Source: a marine actinobacterium PHSC20C1
GTDB taxonomy: Bacteria > Actinomycetota > Actinomycetes > Actinomycetales > Microbacteriaceae
NCBI GenBank assembly: GCA_000153145.1
Contig: CH672415.1
Coordinates: 2,306,164-2,370,163, forward strand
Length of the DNA stretch: 64,000 nucleotides
Reading direction: 5' to 3'
This document shows positions 51,593 to 59,738 of the stretch, piece by piece. Under the pieces are notes generated by a model, which was given only the letters and a program-made list of their open reading frames with translations, had not been told where the DNA came from and did not search any database. A program made the position numbers and the translations under genes. Every line of letters begins with the position of its first letter. Within the stretch, counting starts at the first letter, position 1.

Positions 51593-52282
51593 ATGACTGC
51601 TCCTACAACCACGAGCGCTGCGACGGTTGATTCCGTTCTGGCCGAGTTGGCTGCGCTCGAGGACCCGCAGGTCCGTGCCGTTAACGAGCGCCACGGTGAC
51701 GATCACGGGGTGAACCTCAGCAAGTTGCGGGCGGTCGCGAAACGACTAAAGACGCAGCATCCGCTCGCCGTCGAATTGTGGGCAACCGACGAGACCCCAG
51801 CGCAACTTGTCGCGCTGCTGATTTGTCGTCCTAAAGAGTTCACCCGCGACGAGTTGGATGCCATGGTGCGCCAAGCACGAGCGTCAAAGGTTCGCGACTG
51901 GTTGATCAACTATGTTGTGAAGAAGAGCTCCCACTTCGAGGAGTTGCGCGTGGCGTGGTCGGCCGATGCAGACGCTGGCGTCAGGAGTGCCGGTTGGGCA
52001 TTGACCGCCGAGCGGGTGAAGAAGAACGCTGACGGTCTCGATTTGCCGGGCTTGCTCGATGTTGTCGAAGCAGGCATGAAGGACGCCCCAGACCGGCTGC
52101 AATGGGAGATGAACAACACCCTTGCGTTTATCGGAATTGAGCACGCTGAATTTCGCGCGCGTGCGTTGGAGATCGGCGAACGGCTCGAAGTTCTGAAGGA
52201 CTATCCGACGCCGCCCGGCTGCACTTCGCCGTATGCGCCGCTGTGGATTGCGGAGATGGTTCGCCGCCAAGAAGCACGGTAG
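51593..52282 (+). CDS. DNA alkylation repair protein, AlkD-like
   Basis: HEAT-repeat type DNA glycosylase family (DNA_alkylation). The 229-residue protein is mainly helical: GVNLSKLRAVAKRLK near residue 40, WATDETPAQLVALLICRP near 63, and a central RDWLINYVVKKSSHFEEL. Family members remove alkylated bases without base flipping. The final PPGCTSPYAPLWIAEMVRR is conserved in actinobacterial members. The stop precedes the DUF1801 start by nine bases. Confidence 0.88.
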   Translation: MTAPTTTSAATVDSVLAELAALEDPQVRAVNERHGDDHGVNLSKLRAVAKRLKTQHPLAVELWATDETPAQLVALLICRPKEFTRDELDAMVRQARASKVRDWLINYVVKKSSHFEELRVAWSADADAGVRSAGWALTAERVKKNADGLDLPGLLDVVEAGMKDAPDRLQWEMNNTLAFIGIEHAEFRARALEIGERLEVLKDYPTPPGCTSPYAPLWIAEMVRRQEAR

Positions 52283-52285
52283 CGT
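52280..52285 (+). promoter_or_regulatory. -10 hexamer of the DUF1801 gene
   Basis: TAGCGT, formed partly by the stop codon of the repair gene, ends six bases before the ATG at 52292. Confidence 0.4.
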
Positions 52286-52291
52286 CGAAGT

Positions 52292-52768
52292 ATGGTCGAG
52301 TCGACGAGCACGAGAATCAGCACGGACACACGTGGCCAGGCCGCGCTCACGGCGGGCATGCCATCCGAAGTGGAAGCTACGTTCAACGACTGGGATGAGC
52401 CGATGCGCGGTGAGCTGTTGCTGCTCCGCGACCTTATTCTCGCCACTGCAGCGGAAACGGATGGCGTTGGAGCGATCACCGAGACTCTGAAGTGGGGCGA
52501 ACCCGCCTATTTGACCAGTGAGACTCGCAGCGGCAGTACGATTCGGCTCGCGCCGACCAACGCGAAATCAACACACGACTACGCGATGTTCTTCATCTGC
52601 AGCACTAACTTGGTTAGCGACTTTCGAGCCCAGTTTGGCGACACCTTTACGTATGAGGGGGATCGCGCGGTGTTGTTCACCGTCGGAGACACTCTCCCCA
52701 TCAATGAGTTGCGAGAGTGCGTGCGAATGGCGCTGACCTACCACCAGCGCTCGGCAGGCGGGCGATGA
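52292..52768 (+). CDS. DUF1801 domain protein
   Basis: A 158-residue soluble protein of the DUF1801 (YdhG/CyaY-fold-like) family: PMRGELLLLRDLILATAAE, TLKWGEPAYLTSETRSGSTIRLAP and AMFFICSTNLVSDFRAQFGD are typical. The role of such proteins is not settled; some are called iron chaperones. It follows the repair gene by nine bases and may be co-expressed with it. A second, shorter relative lies at 58676. Confidence 0.85.
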   Translation: MVESTSTRISTDTRGQAALTAGMPSEVEATFNDWDEPMRGELLLLRDLILATAAETDGVGAITETLKWGEPAYLTSETRSGSTIRLAPTNAKSTHDYAMFFICSTNLVSDFRAQFGDTFTYEGDRAVLFTVGDTLPINELRECVRMALTYHQRSAGGR

Positions 52769-52858
52769 GCGAGTCGGAGCTACCGCGTTAGCGGCAACTG
52801 CTCAGCACCGAGTGCGTGTCGTCGATTACGATCGATGTGATTGCAATGTGCGGGGGTG

Positions 52859-53326
52859 ATGGGCGTGACTGAGCAGGCGGTGAACGTCGTTCGAACGGTC
52901 CGTGCTGCCCTCGTTCTGATCGCTGCGCTGCTCGCCGTCATGGCGCTAGTGATGATGCACGCGGCGGTTGTCGACGCCAGCGCAACTCCTGGGGCACTCA
53001 CTCCATCAAGTGCGGTGCATGTCGGCGGCATCGCCGATGCACAGCCTTCAGGTATCGAGCATGCGGCGGTTCACTCTGACGTCATCCCGCACGGCTCCGA
53101 CTTCCCCAACGTCGAGTTGTGTCCTTGCCCCGGCGATTCCGGTTCGTCGATGACGACGGCCGAGTGCACCCCGGTCGCCGCACTTACCGGTCTGGTGGTG
53201 ATTGCATCGCTCCGCGCGGAGTGTGTCGGTTTCGAGCCGACCGAGCCGGTCGCGTTACCGCACGCTGGCACTCTCGTTCATGCACAGACGCCGTCTCTTC
53301 ACGTTCTTTCGATAAGTCGCACCTGA
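52859..53326 (+). CDS. DUF6153 family secreted or anchored protein
   Basis: One membrane segment (about residues 15-38, ALVLIAALLAVMALVMMHAAV) followed by an extracellular region with His, Met and a CPCPGDSG cysteine pair, plus two more cysteines; this fits the actinobacterial DUF6153 family. Several start codons lie close together (TTG 52841, GTG 52856, ATG 52859, GTG 52865); ATG 52859 is a choice. The gene next to it encodes a beta-propeller lipoprotein with which DUF6153 genes are often paired, in my recollection with copper or metal-related genes. Confidence 0.7.
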   Translation: MGVTEQAVNVVRTVRAALVLIAALLAVMALVMMHAAVVDASATPGALTPSSAVHVGGIADAQPSGIEHAAVHSDVIPHGSDFPNVELCPCPGDSGSSMTTAECTPVAALTGLVVIASLRAECVGFEPTEPVALPHAGTLVHAQTPSLHVLSISRT

Positions 53327-53411
53327 TCGGGTTGATGTCGGCTCCGCCGAGATCTTTTGGGCATCCGTTGTGATGCTGCCGATATGTGTACGAAAAATGT
53401 GAAGGAACCTA

Positions 53412-54305
53412 GTGAAGAACAGAATCAAGAAGAAAGCCGTTGCGCTCGCAGCAGGAGCAACGTTGGCTGCGGTCGCATTGGCGGGATGCACTTCCGCGTC
53501 GCCGACCCCGGGCTCCGAGTCTGCCCCCTCAGCGGCGAGCGTGTTTGAGCACGTGCACGGCCTAGGTATTGACTCCAGCGAGAACGTGCTGGTTGCAAGC
53601 CATTCCGGAATCTATCGAGTGGATGCCGCGGGCGAACTGAGCGGTCCCCTTGGCGGCGAGCCCTTTGATGCAATGGGATTCACGTCAGCCGGGGACGAGT
53701 ATTTCGTCTCGGGACATCCCAGCGCTGGCTCCACTTCTTTCGCCGGCCCAAATTTGGGACTGCTTTCTAGCGCGGATGCTGGCGAGTCATGGAAGAGTGT
53801 CTCGCTTGCTGGCGCGACAGACTTTCATGCGCTCACGGTGAACCAGAATGATGCAACTCGCCTTTACGGGCTGTCTTCGGATGGGGCGCCGTTGCTGGCA
53901 AGCGCCGACGGTGGGGCAACGTGGAGCGAAGGCGCGAGCATCCAGGCGTATGCGCTCGTTGCTGACCCGAACACCCCTGACCGGCTGTTTGCAACGACTC
54001 CTGAGGGAGTGGTGGTCAGCGATGATGCTGGGCAGTCCTTTAATGCTTTGGCGGATGCGCCGCTGCTGTATCTGCTCGCTGCGGCCCCGAATGTTCCTGA
54101 TGCGCTCGTTGGGGTGGATGTCGAGGGCGCGGTGTGGGTGCGCGACGCTGAGGCTGGTACCTGGTCTGATCGTGGCCTCGTTGAGGGCACTGCGTATGCG
54201 CTTGCGGTAGGCGATGACGGTCAGCGTATTGCGTTGATTGATGATCGTGGCTTGGTGGAGTCGTTCGATGGTGGTCAATCGTGGACGGTCCTTATCGCGG
54301 TCTAG
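53412..54305 (+). CDS. Beta-propeller lipoprotein, F510_1955 family
   Basis: Signal peptide with lipobox ALAGC (Cys near residue 26), then a sialidase-like beta-propeller with repeated Asp-box-like elements: SSADAGESW, ASADGGATW, SDDAGQSF and SFDGGQSW. The opening FEHVHGLGIDSSENVLVASHSG is the mark of the family annotated F510_1955 glycosylhydrolase, though glycosidase activity is doubtful because catalytic residues cannot be identified. 297 residues. AAGGA precedes the GTG. Likely outer-face lipoprotein working with the DUF6153 product. Confidence 0.82.
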   Translation: MKNRIKKKAVALAAGATLAAVALAGCTSASPTPGSESAPSAASVFEHVHGLGIDSSENVLVASHSGIYRVDAAGELSGPLGGEPFDAMGFTSAGDEYFVSGHPSAGSTSFAGPNLGLLSSADAGESWKSVSLAGATDFHALTVNQNDATRLYGLSSDGAPLLASADGGATWSEGASIQAYALVADPNTPDRLFATTPEGVVVSDDAGQSFNALADAPLLYLLAAAPNVPDALVGVDVEGAVWVRDAEAGTWSDRGLVEGTAYALAVGDDGQRIALIDDRGLVESFDGGQSWTVLIAV

Positions 54306-54366
54306 GAACCATCGATCGAGGGCACGGGCACGGGTTCGTGGATGCTCGCGCCGGACATAATGGCTA

Positions 54367-54395
54367 TTGACAATAGCTAATTGGCTAACTATATT
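54367..54395 (+). promoter_or_regulatory. Strong promoter of the alpha/beta hydrolase gene
   Basis: TTGACA (54367-54372), exactly 17 bases, TATATT (54390-54395). The -10 ends six bases before ATG 54402, so the mRNA should be leaderless. Confidence 0.75.
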
Positions 54396-54400
54396 AGCCA
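54382..54400. promoter_or_regulatory. TetR operator candidate on the hydrolase promoter
   Basis: TGGCTAA and TTAGCCA form a perfect 7-bp inverted repeat with a five-base centre that covers the -10 hexamer. The TetR gene two places on (55243) is the likely regulator. Confidence 0.65.
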
Positions 54401-54401
54401 C

Positions 54402-55250
54402 ATGACTAATCAACACTCGGGCGATGCAGCCACCCAGTACCTCGCGGTACCGGGTGGCAGCATCGCCTTCGAAGAGCGCGGCACCGGCCCCCTTGTTCTC
54501 CTGGTCCCCGGGATGGGCGACCTCCGCTCGACGTACCGCTTTCTCGCTCCCGCGCTCGCGGCAGCGGGATACCGCGTCGTCTCCACTGACCTTCGTGGTC
54601 ACGGCGATAGCGACGCCGGTTTTCTCTCCTATGGCGACATCGCGACCGCATCCGACATCTCGGCACTGCTGCGGCATCTGGATGCTCCGGCCATCGTCGT
54701 CGGCAACTCGATGGGTGCTGGCGCTGCGGTCATCTCCGCGGCAGAAACGCCCGAACTCGTTGCGGGTCTCGTGCTTGTCGGCCCATTCGTGCGGGAGCCA
54801 GCATCCGCGAACCCCCTCACGAAACTCTTTATGCGCGTTCTAATGGCACGGCCTTGGGCTGCCGGGGTGTGGAAGGCATACCTGCCGAAGCTCTATGCGG
54901 GTGCCAAGCCCAGCGACTTCACTGTGTATCGGGATGCGGTGGCCGCAGCAATCAAGCGCCCGGGGTATGCGCGCGCCTTTAGCGAGACCACTCGCACCGA
55001 CCACGTGCGAGCGGGCGAAAGCCTGACGTCGATCTCGACTCCTACGCTTGTCGTTATGGGCGATAAAGATCCAGACTTTCCTGACCCGAAGGCAGAAGCC
55101 GACTGGATCAGCTCAGCGCTCGGCGGAACAACCGTGATGATCGAAGACGCCGGCCATTATCCTCAATCGCAACAGCCCGAGCAGACGGCCACCGCGATCC
55201 TCGACTTCCTCAGTGCCGCAGGACACACTGCCACAGGTCACCGTGCCTAG
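54402..55250 (+). CDS. Alpha/beta hydrolase
   Basis: Single-domain alpha/beta hydrolase. The oxyanion segment LLVPGMGDLRSTY, the nucleophile elbow VGNSMGAGAAV with catalytic Ser near residue 105, the acid in VMGDKDPDFP and the catalytic His in EDAGHYPQSQ are all visible. 282 residues from ATG 54402; an upstream TTG at 54381 lies within the promoter and is rejected. Its end overlaps the TetR gene start, so the pair is one autoregulated unit. Substrate unknown. Confidence 0.9.
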   Translation: MTNQHSGDAATQYLAVPGGSIAFEERGTGPLVLLVPGMGDLRSTYRFLAPALAAAGYRVVSTDLRGHGDSDAGFLSYGDIATASDISALLRHLDAPAIVVGNSMGAGAAVISAAETPELVAGLVLVGPFVREPASANPLTKLFMRVLMARPWAAGVWKAYLPKLYAGAKPSDFTVYRDAVAAAIKRPGYARAFSETTRTDHVRAGESLTSISTPTLVVMGDKDPDFPDPKAEADWISSALGGTTVMIEDAGHYPQSQQPEQTATAILDFLSAAGHTATGHRA

Positions 55251-55812
55251 GGCTGGGCTGAGCACCGCAGCGGTTGTCGAGCGGGCGGCACAACTTCTTG
55301 ATGAGCAGGGTTCTGAGAGCGTAAGTCTGGCGGATCTCGCGGCGAGCTTCGGAGTCAAGATCCCTTCGCTCTACAAACATGTCGATGGCGTCCGGGGGCT
55401 CCAGCGGGGCATCATGCTCAGCGCAAAATCTGACCTCACCGCAGTCATGGAGCAGGCAGCGGTGGGGCGCGCGCGCGACGACGCAATTCGCGGGATGGCT
55501 GTTGCCTACCGAAACTGGGCGTTGCGGCATCCGGGACAGTACCCGCTGACTGTGCGGGCGCCAGTTCAGGATGATGCGGATGACGTGGCCGTCTCGACAG
55601 CGATTGTCGCGGTGGTCTTTACCGTGCTCTCCGGTTACGGCCTGCGTGACGACGACGCGGTGGATGCCACTCGTTTTCTCCGCTCAGCGTTGCACGGCTT
55701 CGTATCTCTCGAGACGGGCGGAGCGTTCGAGCTCCCCGTGGATCGCGAACGCAGTTTCAGCAAGCTCGTCGAGAGTGTGGTGACGGCGCTCGCCGCGTGG
55801 CGAAACGACTAG
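55243..55812 (+). CDS. TetR family regulator coupled to the hydrolase
   Basis: HTH in residues 1-50: GLSTAAVVERAAQLLDEQG and VSLADLAASFGVKIPSLYKHVDGVRGLQRG, with the C-terminal domain of the TetR_C_33-like group (a Trp-rich RNWALRHPGQYPLTVRAP segment). GTG 55243, giving VPRAGLS, is chosen by similarity to related regulators; GTG 55213 is possible. It overlaps the hydrolase gene by eight bases. Target: probably the inverted repeat at 54382-54400. Confidence 0.88.
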   Translation: MPRAGLSTAAVVERAAQLLDEQGSESVSLADLAASFGVKIPSLYKHVDGVRGLQRGIMLSAKSDLTAVMEQAAVGRARDDAIRGMAVAYRNWALRHPGQYPLTVRAPVQDDADDVAVSTAIVAVVFTVLSGYGLRDDDAVDATRFLRSALHGFVSLETGGAFELPVDRERSFSKLVESVVTALAAWRND

Positions 55813-55830
55813 TAGTTACTCTCAGGCTCG

Positions 55831-56304
55831 TTAGCGGCCGAGGCTGTCTTCAGCGCGCGACACGTGTCCGCGCCACTGGCCAGATTCAAAACCGTTCGAC
55901 TCGATGAGTCGCTTGAATTCTGAGAGGTCCTTAGCAATCTGCAGGTCGTCGATCTGGAGAATCTCACCAGCCTTCTCGACGAATCCCTCAGGCTTCCAAT
56001 CCATTTGGAGAGTCACTCGCGTGCTGCCTTCGCTCAAACGGTGGAATGTGACGACGCCCGCGTGCATCTTCTCACCCGTGCTGGTCCAGGAGATTCGTTC
56101 GTCCGGGTGTTGCTCAACGATTTCTGCATCGAATTCACGGTCTACGCCGCCGACGGACACTTCCCAGTGCATCTTGCGGTCATCGATTTGAGTGATTGAC
56201 TTCACGCCAGACATGAAGGCGGGAAATTGCTCAAACTGTGTCCACTGGTTGTAGGCGACGCTAACTGGAACGTCTACGTCGATTTCTTTCGTTACTGTTC
56301 CCAT
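55831..56304 (-). CDS. SRPBCC (START/polyketide cyclase-like) family protein
   Basis: Cyclase/dehydrase-type ligand-binding fold: VTKEIDVDVPVSVAYNQWTQFEQFPAFMSGV at the N-terminus is typical. It binds hydrophobic ligands in relatives; ligand unknown. 157 residues. GGAGGA precedes the ATG at normal spacing. Convergent with the TetR gene. The 182 bases between it and the next gene hold no gene. Confidence 0.87.
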   Translation of the reverse strand: MGTVTKEIDVDVPVSVAYNQWTQFEQFPAFMSGVKSITQIDDRKMHWEVSVGGVDREFDAEIVEQHPDERISWTSTGEKMHAGVVTFHRLSEGSTRVTLQMDWKPEGFVEKAGEILQIDDLQIAKDLSEFKRLIESNGFESGQWRGHVSRAEDSLGR

Positions 56305-56492
56305 GTCAAATCCTCCGATCGAATTGGAAAAGCTGTGCGCCTACTTTAGGAATCAAACCATCAAAAGAAACTGAGTTTTCAGGGATCGCTCAGGTCTCAT
56401 TCGAAGGATTCCCAGAGTCGCGCGACGGCGCTAAGATCGTGCCACTCGCGCTGCGCTCACGGTGAACACCGCGCTAGGGAAGGGCCTTGATC

Positions 56493-56978
56493 GTGACTGA
56501 AGCACCAGAAGCCGCCGCATCCGCTGACGCGTGGTTGCCCGCAGGGTGGCAGCACCCGACCCGCGTCGCCCTGCCCACCGGCCATCACCTTCGGCCGATC
56601 CGGGCATCCGATACTGAACTCGATATGGATGCCGTGATGGGATCGCGCGAGCGACTGTGGTCTATTTATGGCGAGGCCTGGGGGTGGCCACCGGCGACCA
56701 TGACCGCAGAGCAGGATCGGGAGGATCTCCAGCGGCATGCCGACGAAATGGAGACCCACGAGTCATTCAACTTCGCGCTCTTTGATGAGAACGAGACCGA
56801 GCTCATCGGCTGCGTCTATATTGACCCCGCCGACGGGCCAGAAGCGGATGCCGAGATCTCGTGGTGGGTGCGCGACGAGTACGTTGGCTCTGAAGTGGAA
56901 GCGGTCCTGGATGAGTTCGTTCCCGCGTGGATTGCACGTGACTGGCCGCTCGCGGCCCCGCGCTACAACCAGTTCTAG
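56493..56978 (+). CDS. GNAT-like N-acetyltransferase
   Basis: Short GNAT-like protein; LPTGHHLRPIRASDTELD resembles the first strand and helix, and ALFDENETELIGCVYIDPADG the central strands. The C-terminal part ISWWVRDEYVGSEVEAVLDEF replaces the usual acetyl-CoA loop, so the activity is uncertain. 161 residues from GTG 56493; GGGAAGGG lies upstream. It ends where the convergent aldR gene ends (four-base overlap). Confidence 0.75.
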   Translation: MTEAPEAAASADAWLPAGWQHPTRVALPTGHHLRPIRASDTELDMDAVMGSRERLWSIYGEAWGWPPATMTAEQDREDLQRHADEMETHESFNFALFDENETELIGCVYIDPADGPEADAEISWWVRDEYVGSEVEAVLDEFVPAWIARDWPLAAPRYNQF

Positions 56979-57445
56979 GCAAAGTCGGTGGCGACCGCGT
57001 TGCGGTGGTACTCAAAAATCATGCTCGTGTTTGTCGACGCGACGCTGTGTCTGGCTGACAAGTGGTCGACGACGAAGAGTCGCACTTGTGACGAATTTTC
57101 GACCGCGATGTGAACCAAAAAGTCATCGTTGCCGCCCACGAAAAACAACTGGATCACGTCGGGCAGCCGGCGAACCTCGTCGGTGAAAGCTTGAATGTTC
57201 TCCTGGCGGGCTCCTGGGCGCAGCGATACTCCGATGATGGCTTGCAGGCCCCGGCCGAGCTTCGCTTGGTTGAGTGCTGCGTGAAATCCGGTGACGAGGC
57301 CACGGTCGAATAGCGACTTGATGCGAGTGTGAGCGGTGGAGGCTGCAATGCCCACCGCACTCGCGATAGCCGCATTACTCGTCCGGGCATCGCGCGAGAG
57401 CAGGGCGAGGATCTTCGAGTCGATCGGGTCAAGGTCATCAAGCAT
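56975..57445 (-). CDS. aldR: Lrp/AsnC family regulator, AldR-like
   Basis: HTH at residues 5-50 (LDPIDSKILALLSRDARTSNAAIASAVGIAASTAHTRIKSL), then the RAM ligand-binding domain with QAIIGVSLRPGARQ and VIQLFFVGGNDDFLVHIAV. 156 residues. AAGGA precedes the ATG. It is divergent from the alanine dehydrogenase gene, the same arrangement as mycobacterial aldR/ald, so it probably controls ald in response to alanine or related amino acids. The symbol rests on this arrangement. Confidence 0.9.
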   Translation of the reverse strand: MLDDLDPIDSKILALLSRDARTSNAAIASAVGIAASTAHTRIKSLFDRGLVTGFHAALNQAKLGRGLQAIIGVSLRPGARQENIQAFTDEVRRLPDVIQLFFVGGNDDFLVHIAVENSSQVRLFVVDHLSARHSVASTNTSMIFEYHRNAVATDFA

Positions 57446-57524
57446 GCGAAGATCCTTCGGTTCAGATGAGCGTTAGGCGCAATTTTTGCATGATTTCGCC
57501 TTTCAGCGGACAAATTTCCGATTA

Positions 57525-57556
57525 ATATTCTGACTTTTCTCCAAAAGGCAGAATAT
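57525..57556. promoter_or_regulatory. AldR operator candidate and ald promoter
   Basis: ATATTCTG (57525-57532) and CAGAATAT (57549-57556) form a perfect 8-bp inverted repeat 24 bases centre to centre. TTCTGA-N17-GAATAT within it could be the ald promoter, so binding would act directly on RNA polymerase. Confidence 0.6.
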
Positions 57557-57593
57557 CTGACAGGCTAATGGCACTACTGCGAAAGGTAAGTCG

Positions 57594-58679
57594 ATGCATA
57601 TTTCTGTGCCTGCTGAAATCAAGAACAATGAAAACCGTGTCGCGATCACTCCTGCGGGTGTCGACACCTTGGTAGCAGGCGGGCATACCGTCACCCTGCA
57701 GGCTGGGGCGGGCGTCGGTAGCGGCTTCTCCGATGAGGATTACGCTGCAGCGGGCGCACGCATCGTCGTTGCGGCTGACGAGGTATGGGCATCCGCCGAC
57801 CTCGTGGTTAAAGTAAAAGAGCCGATTGCTTCGGAGTACGGCTACTTTCGCAAAGATCTCCTTCTTTTCACCTACCTGCACCTCGCTGCAGACCGCGCGC
57901 TGACGGAAGCTCTTGTAGCTTCTGGAACCACCGCGATTGCCTACGAAACTGTTCAGGGTGACGACCGTTCGCTTCCTCTTCTTGCACCGATGAGCGAGGT
58001 TGCTGGTCGACTGTCAATCGTCGCTGGTGCTCACGCTCTGCTCAAGGCTGAGGGCGGCGGTGGCCAACTTCTCGGAGGAGTTGCCGGCACGCCAAAAGCA
58101 AAGGTTGTCGTCATCGGCGGCGGCGTCGCCGGTGAGCACGCTGCGGCCAACGCTCTTGGTTTGGGCGCCGACGTCACGATCATCGACATCTCCCTGCCTC
58201 GTCTTCGTGCGCTGGAAGTGCGTTTCAACGGCGAAGTTCAGACTCGCGTTTCGACGCGCTACGAAATCGCCGAGCAGCTTCTCGAAGCCGATCTCGTCAT
58301 CGGTTCGGTGCTGATCCCCGGCGCAGCAGCCCCCAAGCTCGTCACAGACGAAATGGTGGCCTCGATGAAGCCCGGTTCGGTACTCGTCGACATCGCGATC
58401 GATCAGGGCGGATGCTTCGAAGGCTCTCACGCCACGACCTACGACGACCCCACGTTCGCGGTGCACAACTCGCTCTACTACTGCGTCGCCAACATGCCCG
58501 GCGCTGTTCCGCGCACCTCGACGCGTGCGCTGAGCAATGCCACACTGCCGTTCGTTGTTGCTATCGCGAATCTAGGTTGGGATGCTGCTGCTGCCGCATC
58601 ACCGGCTCTCGCTCGCGGACTGAACGTAGCCGGTGGCGAAATCGTCAACGAGGGTGTTCGCGCCGCGATGGCGCACTAG
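57594..58679 (+). CDS. ald: Alanine dehydrogenase
   Basis: NAD-dependent enzyme interconverting alanine and pyruvate plus ammonia. The N-terminal [18 protein letters not shown], the catalytic region [11 protein letters not shown] and [13 protein letters not shown], and the NAD-binding [22 protein letters not shown] (near residue 173) are present. 361 residues. AAGG precedes the ATG. In the mycobacterial locus the same gene is induced by alanine through AldR. It overlaps the convergent DUF1801-like gene by four bases. Confidence 0.95.
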   Translation: MHISVPAEIKNNENRVAITPAGVDTLVAGGHTVTLQAGAGVGSGFSDEDYAAAGARIVVAADEVWASADLVVKVKEPIASEYGYFRKDLLLFTYLHLAADRALTEALVASGTTAIAYETVQGDDRSLPLLAPMSEVAGRLSIVAGAHALLKAEGGGGQLLGGVAGTPKAKVVVIGGGVAGEHAAANALGLGADVTIIDISLPRLRALEVRFNGEVQTRVSTRYEIAEQLLEADLVIGSVLIPGAAAPKLVTDEMVASMKPGSVLVDIAIDQGGCFEGSHATTYDDPTFAVHNSLYYCVANMPGAVPRTSTRALSNATLPFVVAIANLGWDAAAAASPALARGLNVAGGEIVNEGVRAAMAH

Positions 58680-59101
58680 CGGGCGTCTTTGCCTACCGCT
58701 CGCGTGACGAGCGTGCGAATCTCGGCCTCAACGTCATCTGTCCACTCCACTAGGGCATAGGCGGCTGGCCACATCGCACCGTCATCGAGCGCGGCTTCGT
58801 CGCTGAATCCAATCGTTGCGTAGCGTGATTTGAACTTTAGGGCGGCTTGGAAGAAGCACACAATCTTGCCGTCTTTGGCGTATGCGGGCATCCCGTACCA
58901 CGTCTTCGGCGTGAGGTTGGGAGCGGCGGCGAGCACAGTGGCGTGCACATGTTTGGCCAGCGTGCGGTCGTCGTCCGGCATCTCGGCAATCTTGCTCAGT
59001 ACATCGTCGAGATCTTCCGCAGCGGATGCTTCACGCTTCGCTTCTCTAGCGCGCTCCTTCATCGCCGCACGTTCTTCTGCGCTGAAGCTCTCTTTCGCCA
59101 T
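58676..59101 (-). CDS. DUF1801-like protein (putative iron chaperone type)
   Basis: A 141-residue protein: a charged N-terminal helix (about 1-28, [17 protein letters not shown]) and then the DUF1801-type domain with [36 protein letters not shown]. It is annotated in relatives as DUF1801 or iron chaperone; no metal site is obvious. Related in fold to the product of 52292. GAAAGCGAG lies before the ATG. Confidence 0.85.
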   Translation of the reverse strand: MAKESFSAEERAAMKERAREAKREASAAEDLDDVLSKIAEMPDDDRTLAKHVHATVLAAAPNLTPKTWYGMPAYAKDGKIVCFFQAALKFKSRYATIGFSDEAALDDGAMWPAAYALVEWTDDVEAEIRTLVTRAVGKDAR

Positions 59102-59185
59102 GATCTGCTCGCTTTCTGGCCGAGTTTTCTTGTGCCGAGAGACTACTCCCGCACTAGGAGATTGTCGTTAACGTGCAATCGGTCG

Positions 59186-59626
59186 TTACCTCTTGACGGC
59201 GAGTTGCGCGCTAACGCGCACCCACCCGACTCCGAGTGGCTTGTTGTAGCCGGGCGGGAGAAGGTGGGCGCCCCCGCTGTGGCCACCACCGCCAACCGAG
59301 ACGATCGCTCCATTCGTTGCAAAGACCGCTGGGGGTACGCAACTGGCGGAGGCGCTCCAGTCGTCGCCGTTCCCTTCCGGACTTGGTGAAAGAACAGCGA
59401 TAACACACCAGTCGTTATCGTCGTCGCGACTGGCATAGGCGGTCAATTCACCTTCCTCACCGAGGAGGGTGAGGTCGATTGAGGGGAGCTCGCTGCTGTC
59501 GCCTATCCACTCCGGAAATTCGGCGTCCTCGACTGAACCGTCTAGTTGCAACTCCGGCGAGGCCACGCACCCCGCGAGGGCTAAGGTGGCGCCGATGGCA
59601 AGGATGACGCCGATCGGTCTCTGCAT
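59186..59626 (-). CDS. Hypothetical lipoprotein
   Basis: The signal peptide GVILAIGATLALAGC ends in a clear lipobox (Cys near residue 20); the acidic mature part of about 125 residues contains two cysteines (DWCVIAVL and SASCVPP) that may pair. I do not recognise the family. A GACTCT hexamer six bases before the ATG is a near match to the leaderless pattern. The 112 bases on to the next gene hold nothing clear. Confidence 0.75.
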   Translation of the reverse strand: MQRPIGVILAIGATLALAGCVASPELQLDGSVEDAEFPEWIGDSSELPSIDLTLLGEEGELTAYASRDDDNDWCVIAVLSPSPEGNGDDWSASASCVPPAVFATNGAIVSVGGGGHSGGAHLLPPGYNKPLGVGWVRVSAQLAVKR

Positions 59627-59738
59627 GAATCCAGAGTCGCAGCCTGGGCATTCGATCGCAAGGATGCGTCATTTCTCTCGTCAACCAACTCCTGCAGCCG
59701 AAAGGCTTCCTCGGCCTGGCGTGTGCCTTTGGCCAGAG

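Noticed and set aside
53787-54677. 296-codon minus-strand open frame across the propeller and hydrolase genes
   Set aside because: Covers parts of two well-supported genes and the strong hydrolase promoter, with no recognisable motif.
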